From positions 1-38,761 of the forward strand of contig NSIB01000008.1 of assembly GCA_002737625.1 (NCBI GenBank): a stretch of 38,761 bases of DNA. The letters are read 5' to 3'. Origin of the DNA: Flavobacteriales bacterium. GTDB lineage: Bacteria > Bacteroidota > Bacteroidia > NS11-12g > UBA955. The translations under genes were made by a program, and so were the position numbers. Positions 30,620-38,672 of the stretch are shown piece after piece. How positions within the stretch are numbered: the stretch's first letter is position 1; each line of letters starts with the position of its first letter. The notes beneath the pieces were generated by a model. The model made no database searches. It was not told the DNA's origin and saw only the letters and a program-made list of their open reading frames with translations.

Positions 30620-32296
30620 TCAGCGCAACCGCGAATGATCCAACAGCCAACTGCAGGCCTTGATATAAATGCTAGCAGTTAGGGTCTCTTCTAAATCGAA
30701 GTATTCCGATAACTTGCCGGTTTTTGCCTGTTGCATCATGTGATTCACATTGGGAAATTCGGCATAGGTAACACCAACCCCCGCTTGTTCCATCGCTTTT
30801 ACGAGTTGTCTTGTGGGTATGGGGTTTACCTGCTCGTCAAGCCCGCCTTGAACCATTAAAATGTCGCAATCTTTGAGTTGCAGAAAATCAGGTACTGGAT
30901 CAAACTGAAAGAAATAGCGCGTCCACGCATTGAAGCCCAATGGTATATAGTTTCTTGCGAAGAAGGTTTCAACCGATTTCTCTCTGTATACCTTGGCGAT
31001 TTTGGCGTTGTCTGATTTCCAAACCTTGTAGGCTTTCTGTAGGTTTTTGTCGCTGGATTTCACCCATTTGGAGAAGGCCAATGCGAATTGGTCCTTTTCT
31101 TCTGAGGTTGGTTGTGCAAGATCCTTGTTTTCGGAATTTCTGTTTTCACCCATTTCAATGGACAGCGATATCAACTTTCGTTGTGCATCGCCCAAATGAT
31201 GGCAAGTAAAAGAGTCGTAGCCGTTGTTTTTCCATTCGTTTTGAAGTTGATAAACACTGGTTTCGATGCCGGTGCTCGTGGCTCCTGCCAAGGTTACAAT
31301 GCCCGAAAGCTGACGTTTTTTCGACAACATCAATGCTACCGCAGCGCCTTCGCTATGGCCAATAACAAAAACCCGCGTGGTATCAATCATGGGTAAACTG
31401 CCCAAGTAATTGATGGCGGTCAGTGCATCGCTCACGTAAGATTCAGTGGTGGTGTTGGCCAAGAATTTGGTATCTCCTTGAGATTTTCCAACCCCACGAT
31501 CATCAACCCGCAAAACGGCAAATCCTGATTGTGTGAGTGCGTCGGCCCAAACAGCAAAGGGCTTATGGGCGCCTAGGGTTTCGTCGCGGTCCTGCGGACC
31601 GCTGCCCGACAATAACAACACTACCGGGAACTGGTGGTGAATACCCGCCGTGTCAATATTGACTTTCACCAAGGCCGGCGCAGCAGGAAAGATGGGGAAT
31701 GGTGCGATGGTTGTTTCGCTAACAATGGGTTTTAACGGCATGGCCATTCTGCTTACGGTGGCTGCCTCTATAAGTTTTTCACCGGACCAATCTCCGGCGT
31801 TATCAGGCGATTTTGGGTAAGTCAGCGTGCCGGAGAATTTCAATTTTCCCGAAGGATGTGAAAAATCCACCAATTTTACTTCGTAAGGAAAGGGGGCAAC
31901 CGGCGTTTGTGGCTTGCGGTCGAAAATACTATGGTAAAACACACAAGGAATTTCCTGCCCGTTCTGTTTCCAGACCCCCTCCAATGTGGTTAAGTCTGTC
32001 AAGTGACCGGAAAATGTAGCTCCGAACCCCATTGTCCATGTCAAAGATTCAGTTTCCTCTTCCACCACAGTAGATTCTACCGCATATTCTTTTAATCCTT
32101 GCATCGGCACGTCTAATGTGGATTTATACTGGCCTTCTGCTCGGGTTACATTAAACGACAACCCAATTTGCATCGGTCCTGCTGAAACGGTTCCTTTCCA
32201 GTAGCCCAACCATTTTTCAAGGCCTGCATCCTGAGCAAATAGCATCCTCGACCAAAATAATATGCCCATCAAGGCAGTTGCAAATTTTAGTTTCAT
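30620..32296 (-). CDS. Secreted alpha/beta hydrolase (S33-like)
   Basis: This 558-residue exported protein has a signal peptide (about residues 1-21, ending MLFAQ) and an N-terminal beta-rich domain (about 22-200) of unknown function. A serine alpha/beta-hydrolase domain follows, with GSGPQDRDE, DDRGVGKS, the nucleophile Ser in GHSEG, Asp in QGGLDEQV and His in FPNVNHMM, a complete triad. Family members act on esters or peptides; the substrate is unknown. It follows the BamA-like gene by 21 bases, so the two are one operon. The stop meets the pdxA stop base to base. Confidence 0.86.
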   Translation of the reverse strand: MKLKFATALMGILFWSRMLFAQDAGLEKWLGYWKGTVSAGPMQIGLSFNVTRAEGQYKSTLDVPMQGLKEYAVESTVVEEETESLTWTMGFGATFSGHLTDLTTLEGVWKQNGQEIPCVFYHSIFDRKPQTPVAPFPYEVKLVDFSHPSGKLKFSGTLTYPKSPDNAGDWSGEKLIEAATVSRMAMPLKPIVSETTIAPFPIFPAAPALVKVNIDTAGIHHQFPVVLLLSGSGPQDRDETLGAHKPFAVWADALTQSGFAVLRVDDRGVGKSQGDTKFLANTTTESYVSDALTAINYLGSLPMIDTTRVFVIGHSEGAAVALMLSKKRQLSGIVTLAGATSTGIETSVYQLQNEWKNNGYDSFTCHHLGDAQRKLISLSIEMGENRNSENKDLAQPTSEEKDQFALAFSKWVKSSDKNLQKAYKVWKSDNAKIAKVYREKSVETFFARNYIPLGFNAWTRYFFQFDPVPDFLQLKDCDILMVQGGLDEQVNPIPTRQLVKAMEQAGVGVTYAEFPNVNHMMQQAKTGKLSEYFDLEETLTASIYIKACSWLLDHSRLR

Positions 32297-32317
32297 AGTT
32301 TATCCAATTTTGAGGTA

Positions 32318-33649
32318 TTAGAACGCTTCGCCAACATAAAAATAGATGCCGTAACCGTCAGGATTGAAACCGACATCGATACGAGAAAAAATATCTTTTT
32401 TGGGAAATAACAAATATCTCAGACCTGCACCAGTTGACCATTTGTAATTGGTGGTTGGTATTTTGTCGGAAACGGACCCAACTGAACCAAAAACAGCACC
32501 ACCAAGTCGCTTGCTAAAGCCGAATGGCAAAAAACGATATTCAATTTGAGCGGAAAGGTAGTTTTTGTCCCTGTAACGACCTAAATAATAACCCCTCATT
32601 ATGGTCTCTCCTCCCATCATGCTGAGTTGATTAAAGGGTACCTCACCAGAGGAAAATTGACCAACGATTTGCATGGCTAACACTTGCTTTTTTGATGTTG
32701 GAATAAAATAACGGCCATCAAAAAATAAGGTTTTCATTGGAAAGGATGTTTCGAATAAAGAAGAATAATTGATATATGCAATTTCTGCTAAATATCCATC
32801 GCGTACGTTCAGCATGTTGTGTCTAGAGTCAAGGATAATCCCCAATCCAACGCCTAAATTTTGTGAGCCCGATGCACCCAAGGGGAGTGGAGTTTGTATG
32901 CTACTTTTCCATTTAAATTCTAGATTGGTTAGTTGTTGGTAGTCGAATTCTAATCCAGCAAATAAATTGTTTTTTAGTCTGTAAATAAACCTTTCTCTTA
33001 CGTTGTAATAGGTTGCATCGACCAAAGCCAATGGCTTTTTTGCAATGTCAGTTCCAATCCCGTAATAAGACAGCGGATAGTTTTGAAAGCGCATTTTACC
33101 CAAAGCCAGAACGTTGTTGTTTTTACCATAAATGGCGTGGTCAACCCAAAGCCCTAACTGTCGTTCTTGGGTGTAAAATCCAAATGCACTGATTTCGCTC
33201 AGCCGCAGGGTAGTGTCATTGTTGTAATGAAAAACAGTGATTGTACTTAATCCAAATTCCCACTTTGTTTCTGGCGAATACCCGATGGTTGGATAGATGA
33301 GAAAACGGGGTTTTTTCGAACTCATAGTGTCGTGAATCATGTTCATGATCCAAACGGGCAAATGGATTTTTTTCTTTTGGTTGGTGTCGCTCACATGGGT
33401 AAAGGGCCTGTAAATTGAGGACTGCATACAAAGTGGGGTGTTAAATTTTTTGTTTTGTATGTCCAAAGAACAATTTAATGATCCTGGATTTTGGCTGCAT
33501 GCAGAACTATTTGTGCCGTTATCAGGAAAGGAATTTGCGACTGCAACGCAATTGAAAAAAAAGAGAAGCGCTCGGAATTGTCGTGAAAAAATTTGCTCCT
33601 TAAGGCTCGTAGACACATTTTGGTATAAAATGCTTTTGGATGTGCGCAT
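32318..33649 (-). CDS. BamA/TamA-like outer-membrane beta-barrel protein
   Basis: This 443-residue protein has an N-terminal signal-peptide-like stretch (about residues 26-40, preceded by a long basic segment) and a C-terminal barrel. The motif MMGGETIMRGYYLGRYRDKNYLSAQIEYRF matches the Omp85 loop/strand signature (RGY followed by alternating aromatic residues), and the protein ends in a strand with terminal Phe. It is too short for multiple POTRA domains, so it is an accessory surface antigen rather than BamA itself. A -7 element ends five bases before the ATG. Confidence 0.78.
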   Translation of the reverse strand: MRTSKSILYQNVSTSLKEQIFSRQFRALLFFFNCVAVANSFPDNGTNSSACSQNPGSLNCSLDIQNKKFNTPLCMQSSIYRPFTHVSDTNQKKKIHLPVWIMNMIHDTMSSKKPRFLIYPTIGYSPETKWEFGLSTITVFHYNNDTTLRLSEISAFGFYTQERQLGLWVDHAIYGKNNNVLALGKMRFQNYPLSYYGIGTDIAKKPLALVDATYYNVRERFIYRLKNNLFAGLEFDYQQLTNLEFKWKSSIQTPLPLGASGSQNLGVGLGIILDSRHNMLNVRDGYLAEIAYINYSSLFETSFPMKTLFFDGRYFIPTSKKQVLAMQIVGQFSSGEVPFNQLSMMGGETIMRGYYLGRYRDKNYLSAQIEYRFLPFGFSKRLGGAVFGSVGSVSDKIPTTNYKWSTGAGLRYLLFPKKDIFSRIDVGFNPDGYGIYFYVGEAF

Positions 33650-33652
33650 CCC

Positions 33653-33679
33653 AACAAATTTAAGACTTTTAAATTTGTT
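33653..33679. repeat. Inverted repeat with two outward-facing -7 elements
   Basis: Arms AACAAATTTAA and TTAAATTTGTT (11 bases each) flank the loop GACTT. Each arm contains a perfect TAnnTTTG element, one facing left toward the BamA-like gene (33662-33655) and one facing right (33670-33677). The left element lies five bases before the ATG at 33649. The right one points at the tRNA antisense strand, with no gene there. It may serve as an operator or a chance AT-rich dyad. Confidence 0.6.
33655..33662 (-). promoter_or_regulatory. -7 element of the BamA-like/hydrolase operon
   Basis: TAAATTTG on the minus strand, a perfect TAnnTTTG match five bases before the ATG at 33649. No clear TTTG is seen at 19 bases upstream. 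The transcript would start at or within a base or two of the start codon. Confidence 0.5.
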
Positions 33680-33686
33680 AAAATAG

Positions 33687-33713
33687 AAAAAGTCACCATT
33701 GCTATTGACTTTT
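33687..33713 (-). terminator. Terminator of the tRNA-Met gene
   Basis: In minus-strand order AAAAGTCA (33713-33706), a ten-base loop and TGACTTTT (33695-33688), then more T. It lies ten bases after the mature tRNA 3' end. The stem is short and AT-rich, so efficiency is uncertain. Confidence 0.6.
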
Positions 33714-33722
33714 CTGTTGTTG

Positions 33723-33796
33723 TAGCGAAGGGGGGAATTGAACCCCCGACCTCAGGGTTATGAATCCTGCGCTCTAACCACCTGAGCTACCTCGCC
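33723..33796 (-). tRNA. tRNA-Met (CAT anticodon, elongator)
   Basis: The minus strand folds as a complete 74-base cloverleaf: acceptor GGCGAGG pairing with CTTCGCT (G1-T72 and one more wobble), D-arm GCTC...GAGC, anticodon arm CAGGATTCATAACCCTG with CAT, and a perfect T-arm GGGGG TTCAATT CCCCC. The discriminator is A. The 3' CCA is not encoded. The 5' pair G1-T72 rather than an unpaired C1 argues against initiator tRNA. A lysidine-modified tRNA-Ile(CAT) is the alternative, judged less likely. Confidence 0.92.
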
Positions 33797-33870
33797 GTTG
33801 AGGGTTGCAAAAATAGTGACTTCCGTGTAATTTTGCAATCTGTGGTGAAAAATCCCCAAAAGACTAGTTA

Positions 33871-34950
33871 TCAGTTTGATGGGCCGTTCAAAACGGATTC
33901 TACATGTCCCATCACTACCTCCGGACTCAAGGTTTCCATGCAACTCGTGCCATCTACGCAACTGCCTCTGTAAAAACACTTACATTCTTTAGGAGGTTGA
34001 ACAATTGCGCCTTTGTTGAATAAATCAAACTCATGGGGATTGAAAATATTATTCATTAACACAATCTTTTTGCCTAGTCCCAATGTTAGATGCATGCCCA
34101 TAGTGACTTGGGTTACAACCAAATCGCACTGGTCAATCAGATTGATAAATTGCTGCAAAGGGAAGTTCCCCAAATAGGTTGCGCCGCTTCCTGCCTCAAT
34201 GGCCAAGTTCCTATCGTGCTCTTGTGCGCCTCCCAGTAACAAGGGCGTATATCCAGCCGCTGCAATGGCTTTTGCCAAATCAATCCAATTTTCAATGCTC
34301 CACAAACGAGTGGTCCAGCGGTCGCCGCATCCTGTATTTAGTCCGATTATTGGCTTGCTATGGTCTAAGTTCCAAACAAAACCTTTGTTGGCGTGATTGT
34401 CTAACAAATAGGGTTCGCCTTCGTATTTGAGACCGCATAGTTCAAAAATTTCCGTGCAATAGTTTTTTGTGTTTGCTTTGCTCACATCATCGAACATGCC
34501 GGTGTTGAATTTGTGCTGGGCAAGTGCATTGACAGGCTGCGTGGCACCATCTTTCAAGATGAAACCATATTTTTCCTTCGCAGTCACCATTTTCAACAAA
34601 GCCGATGCTTCTTTTTCTTTATCGAGGTTAATGGCGATGTCCCAATCGGTGTTGGTAACATACAATTGCGCTTCGATGCCTAATTTATACACTTCATGGA
34701 TTTCATCTTTGGGCAAAATGTCAGGAAAAAGGGTGATCCAAGTAAATTTGGCATGCGGAAATAATTTTTTATATCGGGTAATTAGGGGTGTTGTTCGAAT
34801 CACATCGCCCATGGCGCCCAATTTTATGATAAGAATTTTCTTTTCGATGGGGGTGTATGCGGGGCAGTTTTCACAGTGAAAGCCTTGTTCTTTGTGGGGT
34901 TTGCAAGGTATATGACCCAGGAAGTGAAGACAGTCTGCATTGAATTTCAT
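33871..34950 (-). CDS. GT9 family glycosyltransferase (heptosyltransferase-like) with Cys-rich N-terminus
   Basis: This 359-residue cytosolic enzyme of the GT9/GT-B fold is likely to add a sugar to lipopolysaccharide or another surface glycan. GT9 motifs are IIKLGAMGDVIRTTPLI (about residues 40-57) and GLNTGCGDRWTTRLWSIENW in the nucleotide-sugar domain. The N-terminal extension has Cys7, Cys16, Cys26 and Cys29 with His13, His19 and His25 nearby, and the C-terminal tail has a second cluster (CKCFYRGSC). A metal or Fe-S site is plausible but untested. TATTTTCG, close to TAnnTTTG, ends four bases before the ATG. Confidence 0.85.
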   Translation of the reverse strand: MKFNADCLHFLGHIPCKPHKEQGFHCENCPAYTPIEKKILIIKLGAMGDVIRTTPLITRYKKLFPHAKFTWITLFPDILPKDEIHEVYKLGIEAQLYVTNTDWDIAINLDKEKEASALLKMVTAKEKYGFILKDGATQPVNALAQHKFNTGMFDDVSKANTKNYCTEIFELCGLKYEGEPYLLDNHANKGFVWNLDHSKPIIGLNTGCGDRWTTRLWSIENWIDLAKAIAAAGYTPLLLGGAQEHDRNLAIEAGSGATYLGNFPLQQFINLIDQCDLVVTQVTMGMHLTLGLGKKIVLMNNIFNPHEFDLFNKGAIVQPPKECKCFYRGSCVDGTSCMETLSPEVVMGHVESVLNGPSN

Positions 34951-34954
34951 GGGG

Positions 34955-34962
34955 CGAAAATA
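34955..34962 (-). promoter_or_regulatory. Candidate -7 element of the GT9 gene
   Basis: TATTTTCG on the minus strand, one base from the consensus TAnnTTTG, four bases before the start codon. The -33 element is not obvious at the expected spacing. Confidence 0.38.
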
Positions 34963-35039
34963 GTTTTTTCATTTCAAACCCTTGTCATTGCAACTATTCA
35001 GGCACAAAAGTTGTCTAAATTTAACAAAGAGAAATAAGC

Positions 35040-38000
35040 GTGCTTAGAATTCTGAAACGTTGTTTGGTATTGGTTTTTTTGTCGGCTGCTTCAATCGCGC
35101 AGGCCACTCACCTTGTTGGGGGATTTTTGACGTATCGTTATTTGGGCTCGAACGGTAGTAACAGTCAGTATCGGGTTAATATTTATACTTATCGGGATTG
35201 TTCGCCATTGGATGGTGGGGTAAAGTTTGATACGGAGGTTGGACTCTGTGTTTACAACGACAATAAAACGCTTTACACATCCTACAAAGCAAAGTTGATA
35301 TCGGAGAAAAGCGTAAATCCTGTGGGGAATACCAGTTGTCCGGAAGTTGCAAAAGCTTGTTTGAAGCAGGGCGTTTTTGAGGTGAACATAACGCTGCCTA
35401 ATTCTACTAAGGGGTATCATTTGAAATGGGAGCGTTGTTGTAGGAATACGCAGACCAATTTGATCGACAATAATGGTTCGCCTTTTCAGGGTCAGACTTA
35501 TTACGGGTATATTCCTCCGTCTGCGATTCAAAATAGTTCTCCTTCGTTTTTGGATATGCCGGTGCCATTTATTTGTGCGGGTGATACTACTACGATTCGG
35601 AATCGTGTGATTGATTTGGATGGAGATTCGCTCAGTTATCGTTTGGTAACGCCATGGCAGGGGGGGCAGGCCAACTGGGTTGATGTTTTAAATTGTCCGG
35701 ATCCGATGGCTATTTTTGATACGGTACAATATGTTGCGGGTTTTAATTCAAATAAACCTTTTGGTAGTGGTGGGTATGCTTTTGTGGATGCCTTTAACGG
35801 GTTAACGACCTATATGGCTCCTAGTCCAGGTAGATATGCGGTGGCAATTGAGGTCACTGAGTGGAGGAACGGCATCGCAATTTCATGGGTTCGATTGGAC
35901 TTGCAGATTATGGTGATTGCTTGCGGGGTGAACAACAAACCTCGTTTGAGTTATGAGGGAGGAAGTTCAAATTGGTATGTGGAGGCTGGCGAGACGATTT
36001 GTAGGAAGGTTACGGCCACGGATTTGAAAGACACGGGGGATATTCTTACTTTGAAGGCTTATGGCGATATTTTAACAGGCACCAACGGCTTCAAAGGAAC
36101 CAAGGCTACTATGTCGCCCAGCACCAACAGCGCCCGTAAAAAGGTTGAATCTACATTTTGTTGGACGCCTGATTGCAATACGAATGCGAAGGTGCCTTAT
36201 CGGGTGACGTTTGAGGTGTACGACAATGGTTGTCCATCGAAGTTTGTGAATGAAAATGTGTTGATTTATGTCAAGCCTTTTGTCCCGGTGGAGACGGTGA
36301 AAGGCTCAGTGAATTTATGTCAGAACACGTTGAATCAGTTATACGAGGTGAACAAGTACGTTGCTTCACGTCAGTATAAATGGGCTGTAACGGGTGGGGT
36401 GATTAGCGGTTCGGATACGGGCAGGTATGTGAAGGTAAGTTGGGGATCTGCGGCTTCGGGCAAGATTACGATTGCGGTGAAGAATAAGTTTGGGTGTAGT
36501 GCTGATATTTCATTGAATGTTAATTTGATAGCGGCGCCGGCGAAGCCGGCGCTCGCTGGTCCCGATACCGTATGTTTAAACCAAACATCAATATTTACTA
36601 CGCCCAATCTTCTGCCCAAATACACGGTTTCTGCGGTGGGTGGTTCTGTGTTGTCGGCCGCCGTGAATGGGACATCGTATCAAATCAAAATTTTGTGGAA
36701 TAAATCAGGGAAAGGCTCGGTTGTCATTTTTGGAACCAACACGGTGGGATGTAACAGTGCCATTGATACATTTAATGTTTATGTGAGTTCTCCCGCCGGT
36801 AGTGGTATCATTGGTCCGGTGAGTGTTTGTCCGAATAACAAAGGCATCTTGTACTCATTGGATAAAAAATATTATAAGGCAACCTACAGTTGGAAGGCGA
36901 CGGGCGCAACCGCATCGAAAAATATCAGCGATACTTTGTTTTCTGTGGATTGGGGAGGTATAGGTACGGGGACATTGAGGGTTATCGTAACGGATCGATT
37001 TGGTTGTATTGATACGGCAAATCTTTCGGTAAAGAAAAATCATGCCCTCGCGGGTCAAGGGCCAACAGGTCCAGGCAATTTGTGTGAATTAACTACAGGT
37101 GTATCCTATTCTGTGAAGCCTGTGAGGGGTGAATCATATATATGGAGCCTTGCCGGTGGTAGTTTTCCGGGTGGATCTTTGGGGAGTTCCATCAAGGTGA
37201 ATTGGGGCGCAGCCGGGTTAGCCTGGGTGGGTGTTATTTCCGCGGCATTTGACTCTGTGAGTAAATTGCCTTGTTTATCGCCGTTGAGTAAATTGCCAGT
37301 GGTATTGAATGGCGCGCCAAAATTATCGCCGTTGAATGATGTTACGTATTGTCAGTCGAAAATGCCATTGGGATATTGGACAGGCAAAAATGCGGGCGTT
37401 AAAAAATATGAATATAATTTTTCTGGTTTGAAGGTTACACCCAATATTTCAACGGATTCTGCACAATGGTTGTTAACGATAAGTCTTGATACATCTGGTG
37501 TTTTCCCAGCAAAGATTCGGGCAATTTCACAAACGGGCTGTCCTGGTCCATGGGTTACGGCGATAATTACGATCAATCCAAAGCCAAAAACGCAGTTGAT
37601 TTCCGGTTCGTCTGCGGTTTGTGTGCCAAATATTACTGGTTATAGTTATGGAATCAATGGGCTGCCCAATAGCACTTTTGTTTGGCGGGTGAGTGGCGGT
37701 AGTTTTGTTTCTGCACCATCGTCTACATCGAGCAGTGTGAATATTGACTGGACATTGAGTGCGCAGCCTGGATTTGTCCAGGTGATTGAAAAAAGCGAGA
37801 AGGGTTGTATGGGAGATACGTTGCGTTTGGAGGTATTTGTAGACAATAGTAGTTTGGATTTGCGTTGGGTGAGTATTGCACCTCCGCCAAGTTCTGATGG
37901 TACAATGAATTTGCGGTTTGAATTATTGAATGCCCCACGGAACGTGGGAAGTTTGGATATTGAGCGCCGCCCTGCGGGCGGCGCCACCTTTGCAAAAGTA

Positions 38001-38672
38001 GGAAGCGCTGCAACCAATGATACTTTTTACTCGGATAATACCATTGCTCCGGATGCTTCGGCGTATGAATATCGCATCGCAACAAAAAACTTGTGCGGAC
38101 AGACACTTTACAGCGCGCCGCATACCTCAGTTTTGCTCAATGGGGTAAAAACCGGCCCCTTTACAATGAACATTACCTTCTCCGGGTATTTGGGATTCCC
38201 CGGCGGCATCGCCAGATACGAATTGTATCGTTCCTTGCCCGGAAGCAGTGGTTTTCAGTTGTATCAAAACTATACGTCACCAACGACAGATAATTTTAAT
38301 AACGGACAAGACAATTACCAGCAAATTTTCCGAATCAAAGCCTATGAGCAGGGGGGGAATCGAGTGAGTTGGAGCAACGATATTGTGATCAATTTTGAGC
38401 CCGTTGTCTTTATTCCTGATGCCTTTACACCCAATAACAATGGTAGAAATGAAGTCTTTTTGCCCTATACAGGCGGTTTGAAAACCTATTTGATGGCCAT
38501 TTATGATCGCTGGGGTGAGAAGATTTTCGAAACCAATAGCACCACCGAAGGTTGGGATGGAACTGTGGGTGGGAAAACAGCCATGGAAGGGGTTTACGTT
38601 TATCGCTTGCAATATTCGGATTTCAAGAATAAAGAATATAGCAACGTTGGTACACTCCACTTGATTCGTTAA
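35040..38672 (+). CDS. Large T9SS-exported multi-module protein with gliding-motility-type C-terminus
   Basis: This 1210-residue protein starts at a GTG. A signal peptide (about 1-22) ends before THLVGG, a frequent beginning of secreted Bacteroidota proteins. An N-terminal domain (about 23-290) is followed by an Ig-like segment (about 300-415). PKD-like modules then open with GSVNLC, GPDTVC, GPVSVC, GPGNLC and GSSAVC (near residues 422, 506, 591, 676 and 855, about 85 apart) with a diverged one between. Fibronectin-like domains (about 940-1120) follow. The last 90 residues (FIPDAFTPNNNGRNEVF...YDRWGEKIFET...GTLHL) are the type B gliding-motility C-terminal domain. It is likely a cell-surface adhesin or matrix protein. 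The stop at 38672 completes the gene. Confidence 0.87.
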   Translation: MLRILKRCLVLVFLSAASIAQATHLVGGFLTYRYLGSNGSNSQYRVNIYTYRDCSPLDGGVKFDTEVGLCVYNDNKTLYTSYKAKLISEKSVNPVGNTSCPEVAKACLKQGVFEVNITLPNSTKGYHLKWERCCRNTQTNLIDNNGSPFQGQTYYGYIPPSAIQNSSPSFLDMPVPFICAGDTTTIRNRVIDLDGDSLSYRLVTPWQGGQANWVDVLNCPDPMAIFDTVQYVAGFNSNKPFGSGGYAFVDAFNGLTTYMAPSPGRYAVAIEVTEWRNGIAISWVRLDLQIMVIACGVNNKPRLSYEGGSSNWYVEAGETICRKVTATDLKDTGDILTLKAYGDILTGTNGFKGTKATMSPSTNSARKKVESTFCWTPDCNTNAKVPYRVTFEVYDNGCPSKFVNENVLIYVKPFVPVETVKGSVNLCQNTLNQLYEVNKYVASRQYKWAVTGGVISGSDTGRYVKVSWGSAASGKITIAVKNKFGCSADISLNVNLIAAPAKPALAGPDTVCLNQTSIFTTPNLLPKYTVSAVGGSVLSAAVNGTSYQIKILWNKSGKGSVVIFGTNTVGCNSAIDTFNVYVSSPAGSGIIGPVSVCPNNKGILYSLDKKYYKATYSWKATGATASKNISDTLFSVDWGGIGTGTLRVIVTDRFGCIDTANLSVKKNHALAGQGPTGPGNLCELTTGVSYSVKPVRGESYIWSLAGGSFPGGSLGSSIKVNWGAAGLAWVGVISAAFDSVSKLPCLSPLSKLPVVLNGAPKLSPLNDVTYCQSKMPLGYWTGKNAGVKKYEYNFSGLKVTPNISTDSAQWLLTISLDTSGVFPAKIRAISQTGCPGPWVTAIITINPKPKTQLISGSSAVCVPNITGYSYGINGLPNSTFVWRVSGGSFVSAPSSTSSSVNIDWTLSAQPGFVQVIEKSEKGCMGDTLRLEVFVDNSSLDLRWVSIAPPPSSDGTMNLRFELLNAPRNVGSLDIERRPAGGATFAKVGSAATNDTFYSDNTIAPDASAYEYRIATKNLCGQTLYSAPHTSVLLNGVKTGPFTMNITFSGYLGFPGGIARYELYRSLPGSSGFQLYQNYTSPTTDNFNNGQDNYQQIFRIKAYEQGGNRVSWSNDIVINFEPVVFIPDAFTPNNNGRNEVFLPYTGGLKTYLMAIYDRWGEKIFETNSTTEGWDGTVGGKTAMEGVYVYRLQYSDFKNKEYSNVGTLHLIR
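36534..36552. repeat. GC hairpin with 3-base loop in the large secreted-protein gene
   Basis: GCGCCGGC, loop GAA, GCCGGCGC. It lies in the linker between the first and second PKD-like modules and encodes part of APAKPAL. An 8-bp perfect stem with a fixed 3-base loop is expected less than once by chance in a window of this size. Its outer GCGCC matches the core of the longer palindrome at 25836. Confidence 0.7.
37934..37948. repeat. Short hairpin, CCCACG-GAA-CGTGGG
   Basis: A 6-bp stem with a GAA loop 16 bases before the next hairpin, in the fibronectin-like part of the large secreted-protein gene. Alone it is within chance expectation; the tandem arrangement is what draws attention. Confidence 0.45.
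37964..37984. repeat. GC hairpin GCGCCGCCC-TGC-GGGCGGCGC in the large secreted-protein gene
   Basis: A perfect 9-bp stem with a 3-base loop, encoding part of the ERRPAGGAT stretch. It shares the outer GCGCC / GGCGC core and a trinucleotide loop with the hairpins at 25836 and 36534. Expected chance frequency is well below one per window. Confidence 0.75.

Noticed and set aside
31586-31602. A 7-bp hairpin GCGGTCC-TGC-GGACCGC in the hydrolase gene
   Set aside because: It is explained by the conserved residues GPQDRD of the hydrolase family and needs no mobile repeat.
33723-33796. tRNA-Ile(CAT) or initiator tRNA instead of elongator tRNA-Met
   Set aside because: The acceptor has a paired first base (not initiator), and the overall sequence matches the elongator type as remembered from this phylum; the Ile alternative cannot be fully excluded by eye.
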